Of a DNA stretch of 40,873 bases, positions 20,301 to 27,804 are shown piece by piece. The number at the start of each line of letters is the position of its first letter. The stretch's first letter is position 1. The DNA lies in the NCBI GenBank assembly GCA_023091735.1, contig JALKBU010000429.1, positions 1 to 40,873 on the forward strand, given 5' to 3'. The notes beneath the pieces are model-generated. The model had not been told where the DNA came from. It made no database searches and worked only from the letters and a program-made list of their open reading frames with translations. Source of the stretch: Trichomonas tenax (Eukaryota; Parabasalia; Trichomonadida; Trichomonadidae). The position numbers and the translations under genes are program-made.

Positions 20301-21773
20301 GAAGCTATCGATATTAGCTTGTATTTGACCCTTCCTGTTGATGCTCCTTTAACTCAGCGTTCATTGTTTGTATCTTTGGAGTTTCAGTCATTAGAAATTT
20401 ATGATTATATCAATAAAAGGAACAACCGCACAAACTTCCAAAGCAACCTATATAACATTATATATACTTCAACGATGTTCACTCATCTTTGCGAAGAGTC
20501 TTTGAATGATAGACTTAATCACGCAAACTTCCAAATTTGTTTCATTATTACTTTGTTAGCTATTATATCAATAGCTATGATTGCTATTATGATTGGTTAC
20601 ATCACATCATCAGGATCTTACTGGTTAACATTCGATGTTGTTTCTCGTGCAATCATCTCAACATTGCCAAGAACAGAGGCTTTCAAAGGAAATATTGCAG
20701 ACACAATTTCATTCTTAACTCGTGAAGAAGAAATGAAGAAATCATCAGCCGTTATTGTCGATTTATTGAACAGTGATGATATCAGAGATGAACTTCTTGA
20801 GTCTCACATCCTTCTCGATTGCAACGAGATCATTGTAAGATCTTCAGGACTCATTGAAGACTTGATTTCAGCTCCAGAGTTGACAGGAATGAGATTCATC
20901 GATGCTATTAGAAGCTGTGCTGATATTGAATTGATTGAATCTGCTGTTGATGAAGGTGCTATTGAGAAGATCCTCTTCAGGCCTCACGATGAGAAGAAGA
21001 AAGATGTCATCATGGAATCCCTTAAGTTCAAACTCGGTGATGTCGAAATCGAAGGCCATCAAGTCAAATATGTTTGTGTGGTCAGAGATAAGACGAGAGA
21101 GTATGAAGCAGCAAAGATGTGGAGGAACGAACTCAATCAATTGAAGCTCCTTGGTCTGCAATTCATTCCACCGGATGTTTACGAGACACTCGCTGGCCAG
21201 GAAAGCTTATCAAGCATTCAAGTCAACAATGCATTTGTTGCCACTTTCTACATCAATGGCTTAGGCACAATCGAGATTATTCAGGAAGTGAAGACAATAT
21301 TTATCCAAGAATGCAAAGAATATCACCACTTGTGGCCTGTCGCTAGATCTACAATGGCTGTTAAGATATACTCCGGTCTTCTCGATCAGAATATTTCTCA
21401 CTTCAGAGCATTGATTACACTTCTCGCTGCTTCAATTAAGATCTCGAAGCGCATCTCCGAAGCAGACTGTGAACCGCATTGTGTCGTCTCGAAGGTCAAA
21501 GCAACGCATGCAGCATTCAGCCTCGACTCTCCTCCAATATTCGAGATGAGAGATGATAACCCATTCGATCTCATCCTTGCTATGGGTTCGCCAGCACACA
21601 AGATTTCCATTTCCAGAGATCCATACGAAATTCTTTATAACACAGGTATTCCAATCGAATTCAGCTTCTACTTCAGGTCCGAGGGTTTCCATAAGATTTC
21701 GTATGAAACACTCCAAGACATTGAATTCGTAATCGAACGTGAACAAGCTCAATTAACCATGCAGCAAAATTAA
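17343..21773 (+). CDS. Multi-pass membrane protein with PAS-like and degenerate nucleotide-cyclase-like C-terminus
   Basis: 1476 aa from the ATG at 17343 (MSRSLSDLIGPIGKQ); the open frame reaches back to a TTG. About nine hydrophobic helices lie in residues ~45-330. A soluble helical stretch follows, then more helices near 520, 720, 810 and 1065-1090. The cytosolic C-terminus (~1100-1476) has a PAS-like part (ILLDCNEIIVRSSGLIEDL ... VKYVCVVRDKTREYEAA) joined by the linker LLGLQFIPPDVYETLAGQES, which matches the LLPxxVxxxL linker before class III cyclase domains. The cyclase-like part reads NNAFVATFYINGLGTIEI where active enzymes have a metal-binding Asp motif (F.D..GFT); both Asp positions appear lost. 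It ends HKISISRDPYEILYNTG, like the end of cyclase domains. Trichomonads have large families of such proteins. A non-catalytic or regulatory pseudo-cyclase is my inference. Confidence 0.7.
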   Translation: MSRSLSDLIGPIGKQQRPQKLYALLHAVEDSIPRMKYIFRVGNLFFCVQIAALFMGLSDNCEWKSETIRGTIIVLFKCIFSFWTTVSSIQDLDYLSYSIFIINLVYYAIFFTILYFLLARSTPSKIALIPLACILVGIHMLMVPSSFAVIAYFFYGDYTNHILQFILCVLSLFLTFLATYIEQIIQFGIPKKDAIINLRSVAFHYVMFIFYFIVPNVNFYIKDKLFVFIINGISLAICLIYIFFQIRLCHSTILLTYTLASITGCLMNILHSIFNFEGETFFTFYLIILNIGIVLLFLISSFTKEYILVPLRETIQTHNFQKLDKYSNSTLEQVIILGSVKIDMPAELLDYLEMRAPDNYTFNEIIFLMAKDLGNDARMKKALDTMTSLKPTNLIHKIRLCYFENLIRPTFVSIRAQALLKDYSNTLGMFWNEIVNDNVERLISLSNDIADNYLALTNIFNLYGKSGKLAPLYDQLCEITQFNTEMKNQSLQYALVTRSGNKNEQSNVYSHCSQYIIIYIAFLLYTFNFGMNSWIKSDVSQMWDASFYSYRIIQSINCGSFIISLMKMGDGLNLTNLTDYVYDNSLFHTKLSNFTADLQQLIISIGNYTAELKKYAVPGKFDGIMYKWFIHPFNVTRVSMTVETAISYVTSSFQGVVSGEQPHYEALYIKDTANLIIYSKTLNEAISDLSDYALSLITLTELLCRVQMVGLIILGPLLLWLFMHLMSKSMVAYFQPLFKLSKTDLIQKTRDLMTWVKEAISTTTAQIEDNNARYNRELIISKTHTHSKTNKDIEKSFIFQRILAFFIFVAITWSLNEYAWFMLRNNAKDIGISSYGFLLSQQLLKIGQLFLLAAKDVIYEGENQPFASNSLYLDTIKSLSYNTKNDLFSEATLNILKSKYSIERSNLLQEPNPRESLSDNNNYRCKVKSSKQHKSKKNFKLLASRTINQTATDKIRAQHKKNLFQMIAFSREMVTNGVKKFASNTPEAIDISLYLTLPVDAPLTQRSLFVSLEFQSLEIYDYINKRNNRTNFQSNLYNIIYTSTMFTHLCEESLNDRLNHANFQICFIITLLAIISIAMIAIMIGYITSSGSYWLTFDVVSRAIISTLPRTEAFKGNIADTISFLTREEEMKKSSAVIVDLLNSDDIRDELLESHILLDCNEIIVRSSGLIEDLISAPELTGMRFIDAIRSCADIELIESAVDEGAIEKILFRPHDEKKKDVIMESLKFKLGDVEIEGHQVKYVCVVRDKTREYEAAKMWRNELNQLKLLGLQFIPPDVYETLAGQESLSSIQVNNAFVATFYINGLGTIEIIQEVKTIFIQECKEYHHLWPVARSTMAVKIYSGLLDQNISHFRALITLLAASIKISKRISEADCEPHCVVSKVKATHAAFSLDSPPIFEMRDDNPFDLILAMGSPAHKISISRDPYEILYNTGIPIEFSFYFRSEGFHKISYETLQDIEFVIEREQAQLTMQQN

Positions 21774-22079
21774 TTTTCTTATTAAAATTTCTGTTTGTCT
21801 TTTTATTAACAAATATGCTATTTAGACCTCAAGCTAATTTAATCCTATATTAATTCATTCATTTTTTGAAAGATCAAAAATATTAATTGAGAATCAATAA
21901 AATTGTTTGAGATTTATTATCTCAAGACAGAGCATTGTTGGTATTCAAATGGAGGAAAGGAAATATGAATTATTTCAAGATGTGTCATGTAAATTTTTAC
22001 AAGACAGAATTTTTGGAGTTGTAAGAAATCAATTTACATGACAGATGTCAGAAAATATCTGTCGATGTCAGTTTTAAAA
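21774..22079. other. Intergenic region with two motif copies
   Basis: 306 bp. It contains TGTCATGTAAA at 21983-21993 (reverse orientation) and TTTACATGACA at 22033-22043, both upstream of the CUE gene. No coding content. Confidence 0.5.
22033..22043 (+). promoter_or_regulatory. TTTACATGACA element containing a decoy ATG
   Basis: The recurrent motif 37 bp before the preferred CUE-gene start. The ATG inside it is in frame with the gene and could be mistaken for the start. Confidence 0.45.
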
Positions 22080-22511
22080 ATGTCTACATTCATAAGCGTC
22101 TCAGATGCGATAAATCAACTTCAAGAAATGTTTCCAAACCACGACCCACAGACGATCAGGCGCGTCCTGAGGGAGAAGGATAACAATGTTCAAAACGCAA
22201 TCAATGTCTTATTAAAATTAAAGCCAGACGCTGGTCCAAAGCCTTTAGAAGACGCCCAATCGCAGCATATTTTCCCCAACGACTTCCTTCGTTGGCCGAA
22301 AGACATTAATTACGTCAAAGTTTTCGAAGATATTTATTCGAACTCTCTCGTCGAAGATGATGCCCAGATTCTTCCAATTGACTCTAATCCTGTCCCATCT
22401 GAAACGGGTGGAAAGAGTTTGGCGCTCGAAAATTTCAAATCTACAAATCCTTCCGCTTGGGAGAATTTCAAGCAGAAATTCAAACAAAACAGATCATACG
22501 ATCAAATATAA
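22080..22511 (+). CDS. CUE-domain protein
   Basis: Small (143 aa) predicted ubiquitin-binding protein. Residues ~5-47 form a CUE domain: VSDAINQLQEMFPNHDP with the MFP motif, then TIRRVLREKDNNVQNAINVLL ending in the dileucine typical of helix 3. The remainder (acidic, ending ENFKQKFKQNRSYDQI) is unassigned. The frame is open to an earlier ATG at 22038, but that ATG lies inside the recurrent TTTACATGACA promoter-type element; the ATG at 22080 starts MSTFISVSDAIN right before the domain and is preferred. CUE domains act in endocytic sorting or ER-associated degradation; which applies here is unknown. Confidence 0.75.
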   Translation: MSTFISVSDAINQLQEMFPNHDPQTIRRVLREKDNNVQNAINVLLKLKPDAGPKPLEDAQSQHIFPNDFLRWPKDINYVKVFEDIYSNSLVEDDAQILPIDSNPVPSETGGKSLALENFKSTNPSAWENFKQKFKQNRSYDQI

Positions 22512-22849
22512 TGTGTGTCATGTAATGTATTATAAATCTTTTTATATCGATTATTTTTTAACACTGGAAGTTTTCGCATTTAGCAAATACTCTCAATTCA
22601 TCAGTGTAAACGGAATACTATATAAATTTAGTTCATATTCTTATTACTTTAAATATCATTTTCTATATTAACTTTAAAAACTCACCTAAGATTGAAAGAC
22701 TTCATGAAAACTCTAATAAAAGGTAATTGAAGTAATGCGAGGAAGCGATCAAATATTATTAACAATAATCGACATTTTAAGTAATAATTGAAAGTTATAA
22801 ACATTAACAAGAATATTGTAAAAATGAATACGATATTATCATCGCAGTA
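22512..22849. other. Convergent intergenic region
   Basis: 338 bp between the CUE and PEN-2 gene ends. It holds one reverse copy of the recurrent motif (TGTCATGTAA, 22516-22525) just after the CUE stop. Otherwise featureless. Confidence 0.5.
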
Positions 22850-23131
22850 TTACTCTGGTTCTCCGATTGGAACATTGTATCCAATAATTTCCATGGAAGG
22901 CCACCAAGCAGAGTAAGCGAGAGTCCAGATTCCGAGGATAAACATCGAAAGCCAGAATAACCAGAAGCACTTCTTGCCGAGTTGCTCGAGTTTCGCGCTT
23001 TCTGCCTTTCTAAGAGAACAGTAGACCCAACACATGAGCCAGCTGAGAGGGCAGAGAGCAAAACCAACTTTGAACATAATTAAGGCGTTCTTCTCGTAAA
23101 CATCTAAGGGGTCCTTCTTTCCCGGATCCAT
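22850..23131 (-). CDS. PEN2: Gamma-secretase subunit PEN-2
   Basis: Presenilin enhancer 2, a small two-to-three-helix membrane subunit needed for presenilin maturation in the gamma-secretase complex. At 93 aa it is slightly shorter than animal PEN-2 (101 aa). The first hydrophobic segment has the family pattern FKVGFALCPLSWLMCWVY; a charged loop (RKAESAKLEQLGKK) leads to the second segment (CFWLFWLSMFILGIWTLAY), and the protein ends GYNVPIGEPE, matching the conserved C-terminal Y.....(I/V)P(L/I)G motif. The start is a clear ATG; 21 nt before it begins a GC-rich dyad (23152-23174). No other gamma-secretase subunit is in the window. Confidence 0.85.
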   Translation of the reverse strand: MDPGKKDPLDVYEKNALIMFKVGFALCPLSWLMCWVYCSLRKAESAKLEQLGKKCFWLFWLSMFILGIWTLAYSAWWPSMEIIGYNVPIGEPE

Positions 23132-23151
23132 TATATAAATTTATTTTATTT

Positions 23152-23174
23152 GGGGTTATTCCACTTTTAACCCC
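23152..23174. promoter_or_regulatory. GGGGTTA-N9-TAACCCC inverted repeat upstream of PEN-2
   Basis: Perfect 7-bp arms separated by TTCCACTTT, 21-43 bp before the PEN-2 ATG, in otherwise very AT-rich DNA. It resembles a dimer binding site. The spacer, read on the PEN-2 strand, is AAAGTGGAA. Confidence 0.45.
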
Positions 23175-23204
23175 ACTATTTTATTATTATCTGACAAATT
23201 AAAA

Positions 23205-23218
23205 TTTACATGACAAAA
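23205..23218 (+). promoter_or_regulatory. TTTACATGACAAAA element
   Basis: Exact match to the recurrent motif, lying between two divergent genes (74 bp from the PEN-2 start, 205 bp from the 23423 start). Confidence 0.45.
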
Positions 23219-23371
23219 AAATATCAATTTCATTCTCCGAAACTATATAGATTCAATATTTTCATGAATATTCTTTATATAATAATCATAAAACATAATT
23301 AAATACATCTTAATGAGCTATACAGAGCTGTGTGTTAACAAAATCTGAGAAAATGAAGAAATGATATTAAT

Positions 23372-23385
23372 TTTACATGACAAAA
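23372..23385 (+). promoter_or_regulatory. TTTACATGACAAAA element
   Basis: Second exact copy, identical over 14 bp to the one at 23205, 38 bp before the start at 23423. Confidence 0.5.
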
Positions 23386-23422
23386 TTTTGTTAAATTTTT
23401 AGAACGTTTTTTGGTGTGAAAT

Positions 23423-24484
23423 ATGTTTTCGACAAGTTCTGCAGCTGTTGATCCTGTACTTGTTCAGATCAACGAAGAACTTGATGGATTCGAACCTAAT
23501 ATATTTGAAACCAAAAAAAGTATGTTAGAGCTTCAAAATCTCGTACCACAAAATTTATTGTCCCATATTTTCAAATTCAAGGTTGATATCGATAAAATTA
23601 ACAAAGAAAGAGAGCGTAGAAACCTTTTCAAACATAGAGTTGATGAAAATAGTTTAATTTACGATATGGAACAAAAGATTAAAGAATACATTAACACAAA
23701 CACTCAGAAATCATTTGGTGATTTGGAGATCGAGTTGATAACAAGAAATGAAGAAGAACCAGAAGAAAACGAAAAAGTTACTTTCCTAAAGAACAAAGAG
23801 AAAGGAAATTACAATGATATCTTAAGAAAATTGTCAAAACTAGCAAATGCATCATACTCTGCCAAAGCAAACTCAAATAAACTCGAGATTGTTCCGAAAT
23901 TTTACGTTTCTAAAGTCGAGAAAGACTCAGAATTCTTGAATTCGTTGATTAGAGAGATCAAAAATGACATTGAGCAATGTGAAAACAATCTTCAATATGA
24001 TGGAAAATTTAATGATAAATTTGCTGATAAGCAAACAACAGATTTTGTTACACTAGTCGACGAATATGTCGATGTCAGTGGCCACAAGATCTACAAATTT
24101 CCCAATCTCGCAGTTCCGTTTGCTGCAACACAAAATGAAGCATCAAGCGTCATTACAGCACTCAACAACGAAGCTGCAAACATAGAGCTACAGTTTAATA
24201 TGGTAGAGCAAAAGATTCAAGCTCTTAAATCTCAACTCCAAGAAACCGCAACGAATCAAAACGATATAGCAAGCGTGCTAAAGACTGTTGAAGACAGAGC
24301 ACTTGAACAATTATCAAAGTCCGATGAAATGCAAGCGAATATGAATTCAGTAGACAATTCACCAAAAATCTCAAAGATACAGGATAAACTTACAGCAAAC
24401 AATGCGCAGATAAAGTCTGGTTTAGGTGAAATTCGCTCTATTGTTGATAGACTTGAAGATATCACAAATCAAGATATAATTTAG
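23423..24484 (+). CDS. Coiled-coil protein, unknown function
   Basis: 353 aa, not recognised. Apart from a short Ser/Ala N-terminus (MFSTSSAAVDP) the protein is strongly helical and charged, with coiled-coil stretches near residues 45-90, 170-195 and 250-350 (for example IELQFNMVEQKIQALKSQL and a final IRSIVDRLEDITNQDI). No transmembrane segment, signal peptide or catalytic motif. It could be a structural, tether or nuclear-pore-type coiled-coil protein; there is no evidence to choose. A perfect TTTACATGACAAAA lies 38 bp before the ATG. Confidence 0.65.
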   Translation: MFSTSSAAVDPVLVQINEELDGFEPNIFETKKSMLELQNLVPQNLLSHIFKFKVDIDKINKERERRNLFKHRVDENSLIYDMEQKIKEYINTNTQKSFGDLEIELITRNEEEPEENEKVTFLKNKEKGNYNDILRKLSKLANASYSAKANSNKLEIVPKFYVSKVEKDSEFLNSLIREIKNDIEQCENNLQYDGKFNDKFADKQTTDFVTLVDEYVDVSGHKIYKFPNLAVPFAATQNEASSVITALNNEAANIELQFNMVEQKIQALKSQLQETATNQNDIASVLKTVEDRALEQLSKSDEMQANMNSVDNSPKISKIQDKLTANNAQIKSGLGEIRSIVDRLEDITNQDII

Positions 24485-24628
24485 ATAACTTGTATGATAC
24501 TAGAAGCCTTCTGTTATGTGTTTTGATCAAACATTCGTCATATTAAGAAAGGTTATATATACTCATAATAAAATATTTAATCAATATTTAAAATGATCAT
24601 TTGGTACCCGCATTAAATTCCACACGCA

Positions 24629-25042
24629 TTACTTTTGTTGATCCATTGGGTTCTCTTCCTGAACAGCTTTTGGATGCTCAAATAATTTATCGGCTGCAGC
24701 ACCAATAAACTCTGCTGTCATATCTGATGGCTCTTCAGTAACAACTTTAGCTCTTGCTTGACGAAATTCATGATCTAAATCATATAATTTTGAACGAACT
24801 TCCTTCAATTCTCTTTCTAAAGAGCTTGTTTCTGTTCCTTCCTGTTTAGCATTATGGATCTTCTCTTTGAGTTCATTTAATTGATCAACTAGCGTGCTTT
24901 TTGCTTTCCTGTAAGAATCGATTTCTGCTTTGATTTTGTTCATCTTAGCCATGTGCTCCTTAGGGCTCATGTGGGCCTTTCTGTGATTATGTGGATCATC
25001 TGAAAAAGAAAAGCGGAGAAGCGCGAAAAACAGCAAAAACAT
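24629..25042 (-). CDS. Secreted or ER-luminal coiled-coil protein
   Basis: 137 aa from the ATG at 25042. The frame extends to an earlier ATG (25114), but the internal Met begins MFLLFFALLRFSFSDDPHNH, a good signal peptide, so I choose it. The mature part starts His-rich (DPHNHRKAHMSPKEHMAKM) and continues as one long heptad-like helix (YRKAKSTLVDQLNELKEKI and following) to about residue 105, ending in an acidic tail without KDEL. Function unknown. A reverse TTTACACGACAAAA (25163-25176) lies 121 bp upstream. The gene ends convergent to the previous coiled-coil gene. Confidence 0.6.
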   Translation of the reverse strand: MFLLFFALLRFSFSDDPHNHRKAHMSPKEHMAKMNKIKAEIDSYRKAKSTLVDQLNELKEKIHNAKQEGTETSSLERELKEVRSKLYDLDHEFRQARAKVVTEEPSDMTAEFIGAAADKLFEHPKAVQEENPMDQQK

Positions 25043-25550
25043 TTTTGGCGATTTGTTTATAGGTCGAACTTGATGTACTTGGTATCTGCACACGAAATAG
25101 AGTCTATTTCGCATGGAAACCCCTTTGCACTGAAAAATCTCAGATTTGACAAGTAATCATCTTTTTGTCGTGTAAATGAACTTTTGTCAAAATATCTTAC
25201 GTATCTTAAATCCCATTCCAATAGGTAATGCAGGCACTCCTTAAAAATAATACAGCTTTAAAACTTGATTATCACATTAATAATTAAAACAAATACTATA
25301 TTCAACACAAAACCACCTGGAGTTATGATCACATAGAGGAGATGATGTGATTCATATAAGGAGAAATTTCTTCTTATACAAAAATATATTGAAATGATAA
25401 ATATATAAAATTGAGCTGAATTGGGAATGGAATATGAAAATTGGAGTATGGTGATATATAAATAGTAATAATTTTCTTAATACACGGATATTTAAAATTG
25501 AATAATATATTGAGCTTTTTGAAAGTCCGAAAAAAAATACGAGGAAGGAT
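25043..25550. other. Intergenic region between two minus-strand genes
   Basis: About 500 bp. Apart from the motif copy at 25163-25176 it is AT-rich and without features I can support. Confidence 0.5.
25163..25176 (-). promoter_or_regulatory. TTTACACGACAAAA element (reverse strand)
   Basis: One mismatch from the recurrent consensus, and in the same orientation as the gene it precedes. Confidence 0.35.
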
Positions 25551-25751
25551 TTACTTATCCTGCTCAGCTTGTTGCATTAATGTATCAATTGAGCCCTCAA
25601 GTTCGTTGATCTTTGATGACATTTCATCGATTCTCTTGAGAACTTGCTGAGCCATATCAGTGAACTTCGACTCCATCTGGCTGAAGATCTGATCCATGAA
25701 GTTTGCAAGGTCCTCTGGCTGTGTTGGCAACTGCTCTTCCTGGCTCGACAT
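25551..25751 (-). CDS. HSBP1: Heat shock factor-binding protein 1 (HSBP1)
   Basis: 66-aa trimeric coiled-coil protein, family known to bind HSF1 and attenuate the heat-shock response. Good match to the family core: DLANFMDQIFSQMESKF, MAQQVLKRIDEMSSKINELE and SIDTLMQQA correspond to the LTxxVQxLLxQMQxKFxxMSDxIxxRIDxMxxRIDxLE pattern, with hydrophobic residues in heptad register. The usual length is about 70-80 aa. Upstream on its strand is GTCACTTTTAG, an initiator-like element about 15-25 nt before the ATG, and ATTACATGTCAAA at 25806-25818. Confidence 0.85.
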   Translation of the reverse strand: MSSQEEQLPTQPEDLANFMDQIFSQMESKFTDMAQQVLKRIDEMSSKINELEGSIDTLMQQAEQDK

Positions 25752-25805
25752 CTTTTTCTAATCTAAAAGTGACAACGAAATAATTTATTTGTCAAATTTT
25801 AGGTG

Positions 25806-25818
25806 ATTACATGTCAAA
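25806..25818 (+). promoter_or_regulatory. ATTACATGTCAAA element
   Basis: Recurrent motif with one mismatch, 55 bp before the HSBP1 start, in opposite orientation to the gene. Confidence 0.35.
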
Positions 25819-26356
25819 TATTAATGACATAATTTTCCAATTTTCTCCTTCTATCATATCATTATTAGATATCTAATTTTAAGTGAATTGCATGATGACA
25901 TATGGTAATTACAATATCCAAAGGCAAGCTAATTCCTTCTTTTTGCTTGAATGCCAAGAATCATTGGAACTTGCATGGTTTAAATAAACATTTACATTTC
26001 TTTTTAGATGTAAATTCGTTGCTAATATCATGGCTACCAATATTTACCATCATTAACTTATAATATTTGGAATATTTATACAATAATCGAAAATACCAAA
26101 TAATAGAGAATCTTCTATTGAGGTCATGTTTGCGTCTATGAGGTGATGTGGAATAACTATTTCTGAGTACCCAATCACAACTTACAAAAGAGTATAAAAC
26201 AAACATCATCTCATAAGAATATGAGTTATTTCATTGATTCAATGATGCGCTGAAGCGTTTATAGCTAAATTGAGGATAGAACATTAAAGTACTGTAGTTG
26301 TTTACTTAAAATTCATCGTCAAAATCTTGGCGCTGACAGAAATTTTGAGATCTGAT

Positions 26357-26370
26357 TTACATCACAAAAA
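26357..26370 (+). promoter_or_regulatory. TTTACATCACAAAA element
   Basis: One-mismatch copy of the recurrent motif, 40 bp before the 26410 start. Confidence 0.35.
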
Positions 26371-26409
26371 AAACAATTTCTTAGATCCGATTATTTTTCA
26401 TATTTTATA

Positions 26410-27090
26410 ATGAGATTATACGTAAAAGCGCACACATTTTCATCAAGAGGATCCTCACTGCCTAGCTCGTGCATGGTCAAGATAGAATTGACACCTAAAG
26501 GACAAGTACAAGAGTGCGAATGCCATTCAAGTCCGTTATCATGTTTCAAAATCTTCAAATTCGATTGCCAGGATCAATACGATGCTGATGGAACCATTAA
26601 CATAACTTTAATTCACTGCAAGAGCTTCGGAAGAAAAGTTGAAATAGCACATTTAAGTTTACCTTTCAGTGATTTCGAACTTGACAAGTCGACACGTCAC
26701 ACCTTCTATATGTCTGATGAAAGCACAACGGCAGATATTGAAATTCATATTTCTACTGATGATACAACTAGAGCCTTTTTGGCACCAGCTGGAAAGTATA
26801 GGGACGCATTTATTCCACCAATAGCAGACAGCGAACTACATACAATGCTTGAACAAGTTCCAGATAACAGAAATGGAGTTGTTATCAACGGTCAGTCACT
26901 AAGCTTCCCAGGAGAAAGATCATACATGCCACCGAAACCAGCACCGCAAGTAGTTACAACCAACATTCCTCAAACACAACCGGAAACAGTTACTGACAAT
27001 CCATATGGTAATTATGATGCTGCTAGAGTCACCTATGGACAGGCTGATGTCGCCCCGGTTGATAACCCTTATGCAAATCCATATGAATAA
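26410..27090 (+). CDS. C2-like domain protein with NPY-rich tail
   Basis: 226 aa. Residues ~1-120 are beta-rich with the alternation and polar turns of a small C2-type sandwich (MRLYVKAHTFSSRG ... INITLIHCKSFGRKVEIAHLSLPFSDFEL ... ADIEIHIS). The Asp cluster of calcium-binding C2 domains is not evident. The C-terminal ~100 residues are disordered with PPKPAP and three NPY triplets, ending NPYANPYE. The C2 call is by fold impression only. The TTTTCATATTTTATA initiator precedes the ATG by a few bases. It could be a membrane or cytoskeletal adaptor; function unknown. Confidence 0.55.
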   Translation: MRLYVKAHTFSSRGSSLPSSCMVKIELTPKGQVQECECHSSPLSCFKIFKFDCQDQYDADGTINITLIHCKSFGRKVEIAHLSLPFSDFELDKSTRHTFYMSDESTTADIEIHISTDDTTRAFLAPAGKYRDAFIPPIADSELHTMLEQVPDNRNGVVINGQSLSFPGERSYMPPKPAPQVVTTNIPQTQPETVTDNPYGNYDAARVTYGQADVAPVDNPYANPYE

Positions 27091-27222
27091 TAATTTTTTT
27101 AATAATATCTCAATATTATTAAATATTCTATTAGTGTTGAACAGTACTCGAACTCTCTTGTTAATCATTGCCACATTAAATAAACCTTTTTAAAATTAAT
27201 ATTGATAGTAACATACATCTAT

Positions 27223-27804
27223 TTATTCCTCTATGCGAGCAAGTCGGGCTCGAACAGACTCAGCTAAGTTTATCGCGTAATCGTCGGCATCTAATGATTT
27301 GAGAATTTGAATCAATTCATCAGCGTGTTTTGTATCAACAGAGTCTGCAGAAACCTCTCTTTTACGAAGTTCGGCGATAATTTCATCCTTTGCACGTATC
27401 TCATCGCCGAAAAACGAAATTGAAAAAATGCAAATGACCATTAGAATGATAACTATTGTCCATGGTACCAACGGAATGGCTGGCGAAACTTGGTCAATTT
27501 GATGATCTTCATCAGAGTCTCTTTCTTCTCCCTTATACCTAACATCTTGCAAATTCGGGCAATCATCTAACGCTGTGGGGTCATACTGTTCCAAAGTCGA
27601 AGGAAGAGTGATTTTCTGTAAGTTGTCGAACCCTTTGAACGTATGATCCTTTATAATAATAATTCCGTCTCTTATGTATAAGCTATAAACCTGAGATCTG
27701 TCGATGTCATCGAAGTCAGACTCCTCTAGCCACGAATCTCCTTGAACTAATAGGTTGTGGCCATATAACTCTTTCCTCACAAAAAATATGATAAATAGGA
27801 GCAT
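27223..27804 (-). CDS. Minimal BspA-like LRR membrane protein
   Basis: 193 aa. A hydrophobic N-terminus (MLLFIIFF) is followed by one or two BspA/LRR_5-type repeats (residues ~40-90: IIIIKDHTFKGFDNLQKITLP and LEQYDPTALDDCPNLQDVRY), an acidic stalk, a transmembrane helix at ~112-132 (PWTIVIILMVICIFSISFF) and a cytosolic coiled coil (DEIRAKDEIIAELRKREV onwards). BspA-like proteins are a very large surface family in trichomonads, normally with many repeats; this one is reduced. The frame opens at a TTG, but that TTG lies in GTCACTTTTGTTAATG, an initiator directly before the ATG, which fixes the start at 27804. Confidence 0.7.
   Translation of the reverse strand: MLLFIIFFVRKELYGHNLLVQGDSWLEESDFDDIDRSQVYSLYIRDGIIIIKDHTFKGFDNLQKITLPSTLEQYDPTALDDCPNLQDVRYKGEERDSDEDHQIDQVSPAIPLVPWTIVIILMVICIFSISFFGDEIRAKDEIIAELRKREVSADSVDTKHADELIQILKSLDADDYAINLAESVRARLARIEE

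Larger units (their letters stand above)
25752..26409. other. Divergent intergenic region (HSBP1 / C2-like)
   Basis: 658 bp. It contains the HSBP1 initiator, ATTACATGTCAAA (25806-25818), TTTACATCACAAAA (26357-26370), and TTTTCATATTTTATA directly before the 26410 ATG. An 82-codon minus-strand frame (25961-26209) shows no protein-like features. Confidence 0.5.

Noticed and set aside
23328..23339. GTTAACACACAG on the minus strand, resembling a trichomonad intron 3' end
   Set aside because: No matching 5' splice site upstream, the sequence after it hits a stop at once, and PEN-2 looks complete without an extra exon.
25961..26209. 82-codon minus-strand ATG frame between HSBP1 and the C2-like gene
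   Set aside because: Composition looks like translated AT-rich spacer, with no initiator or conserved pattern.
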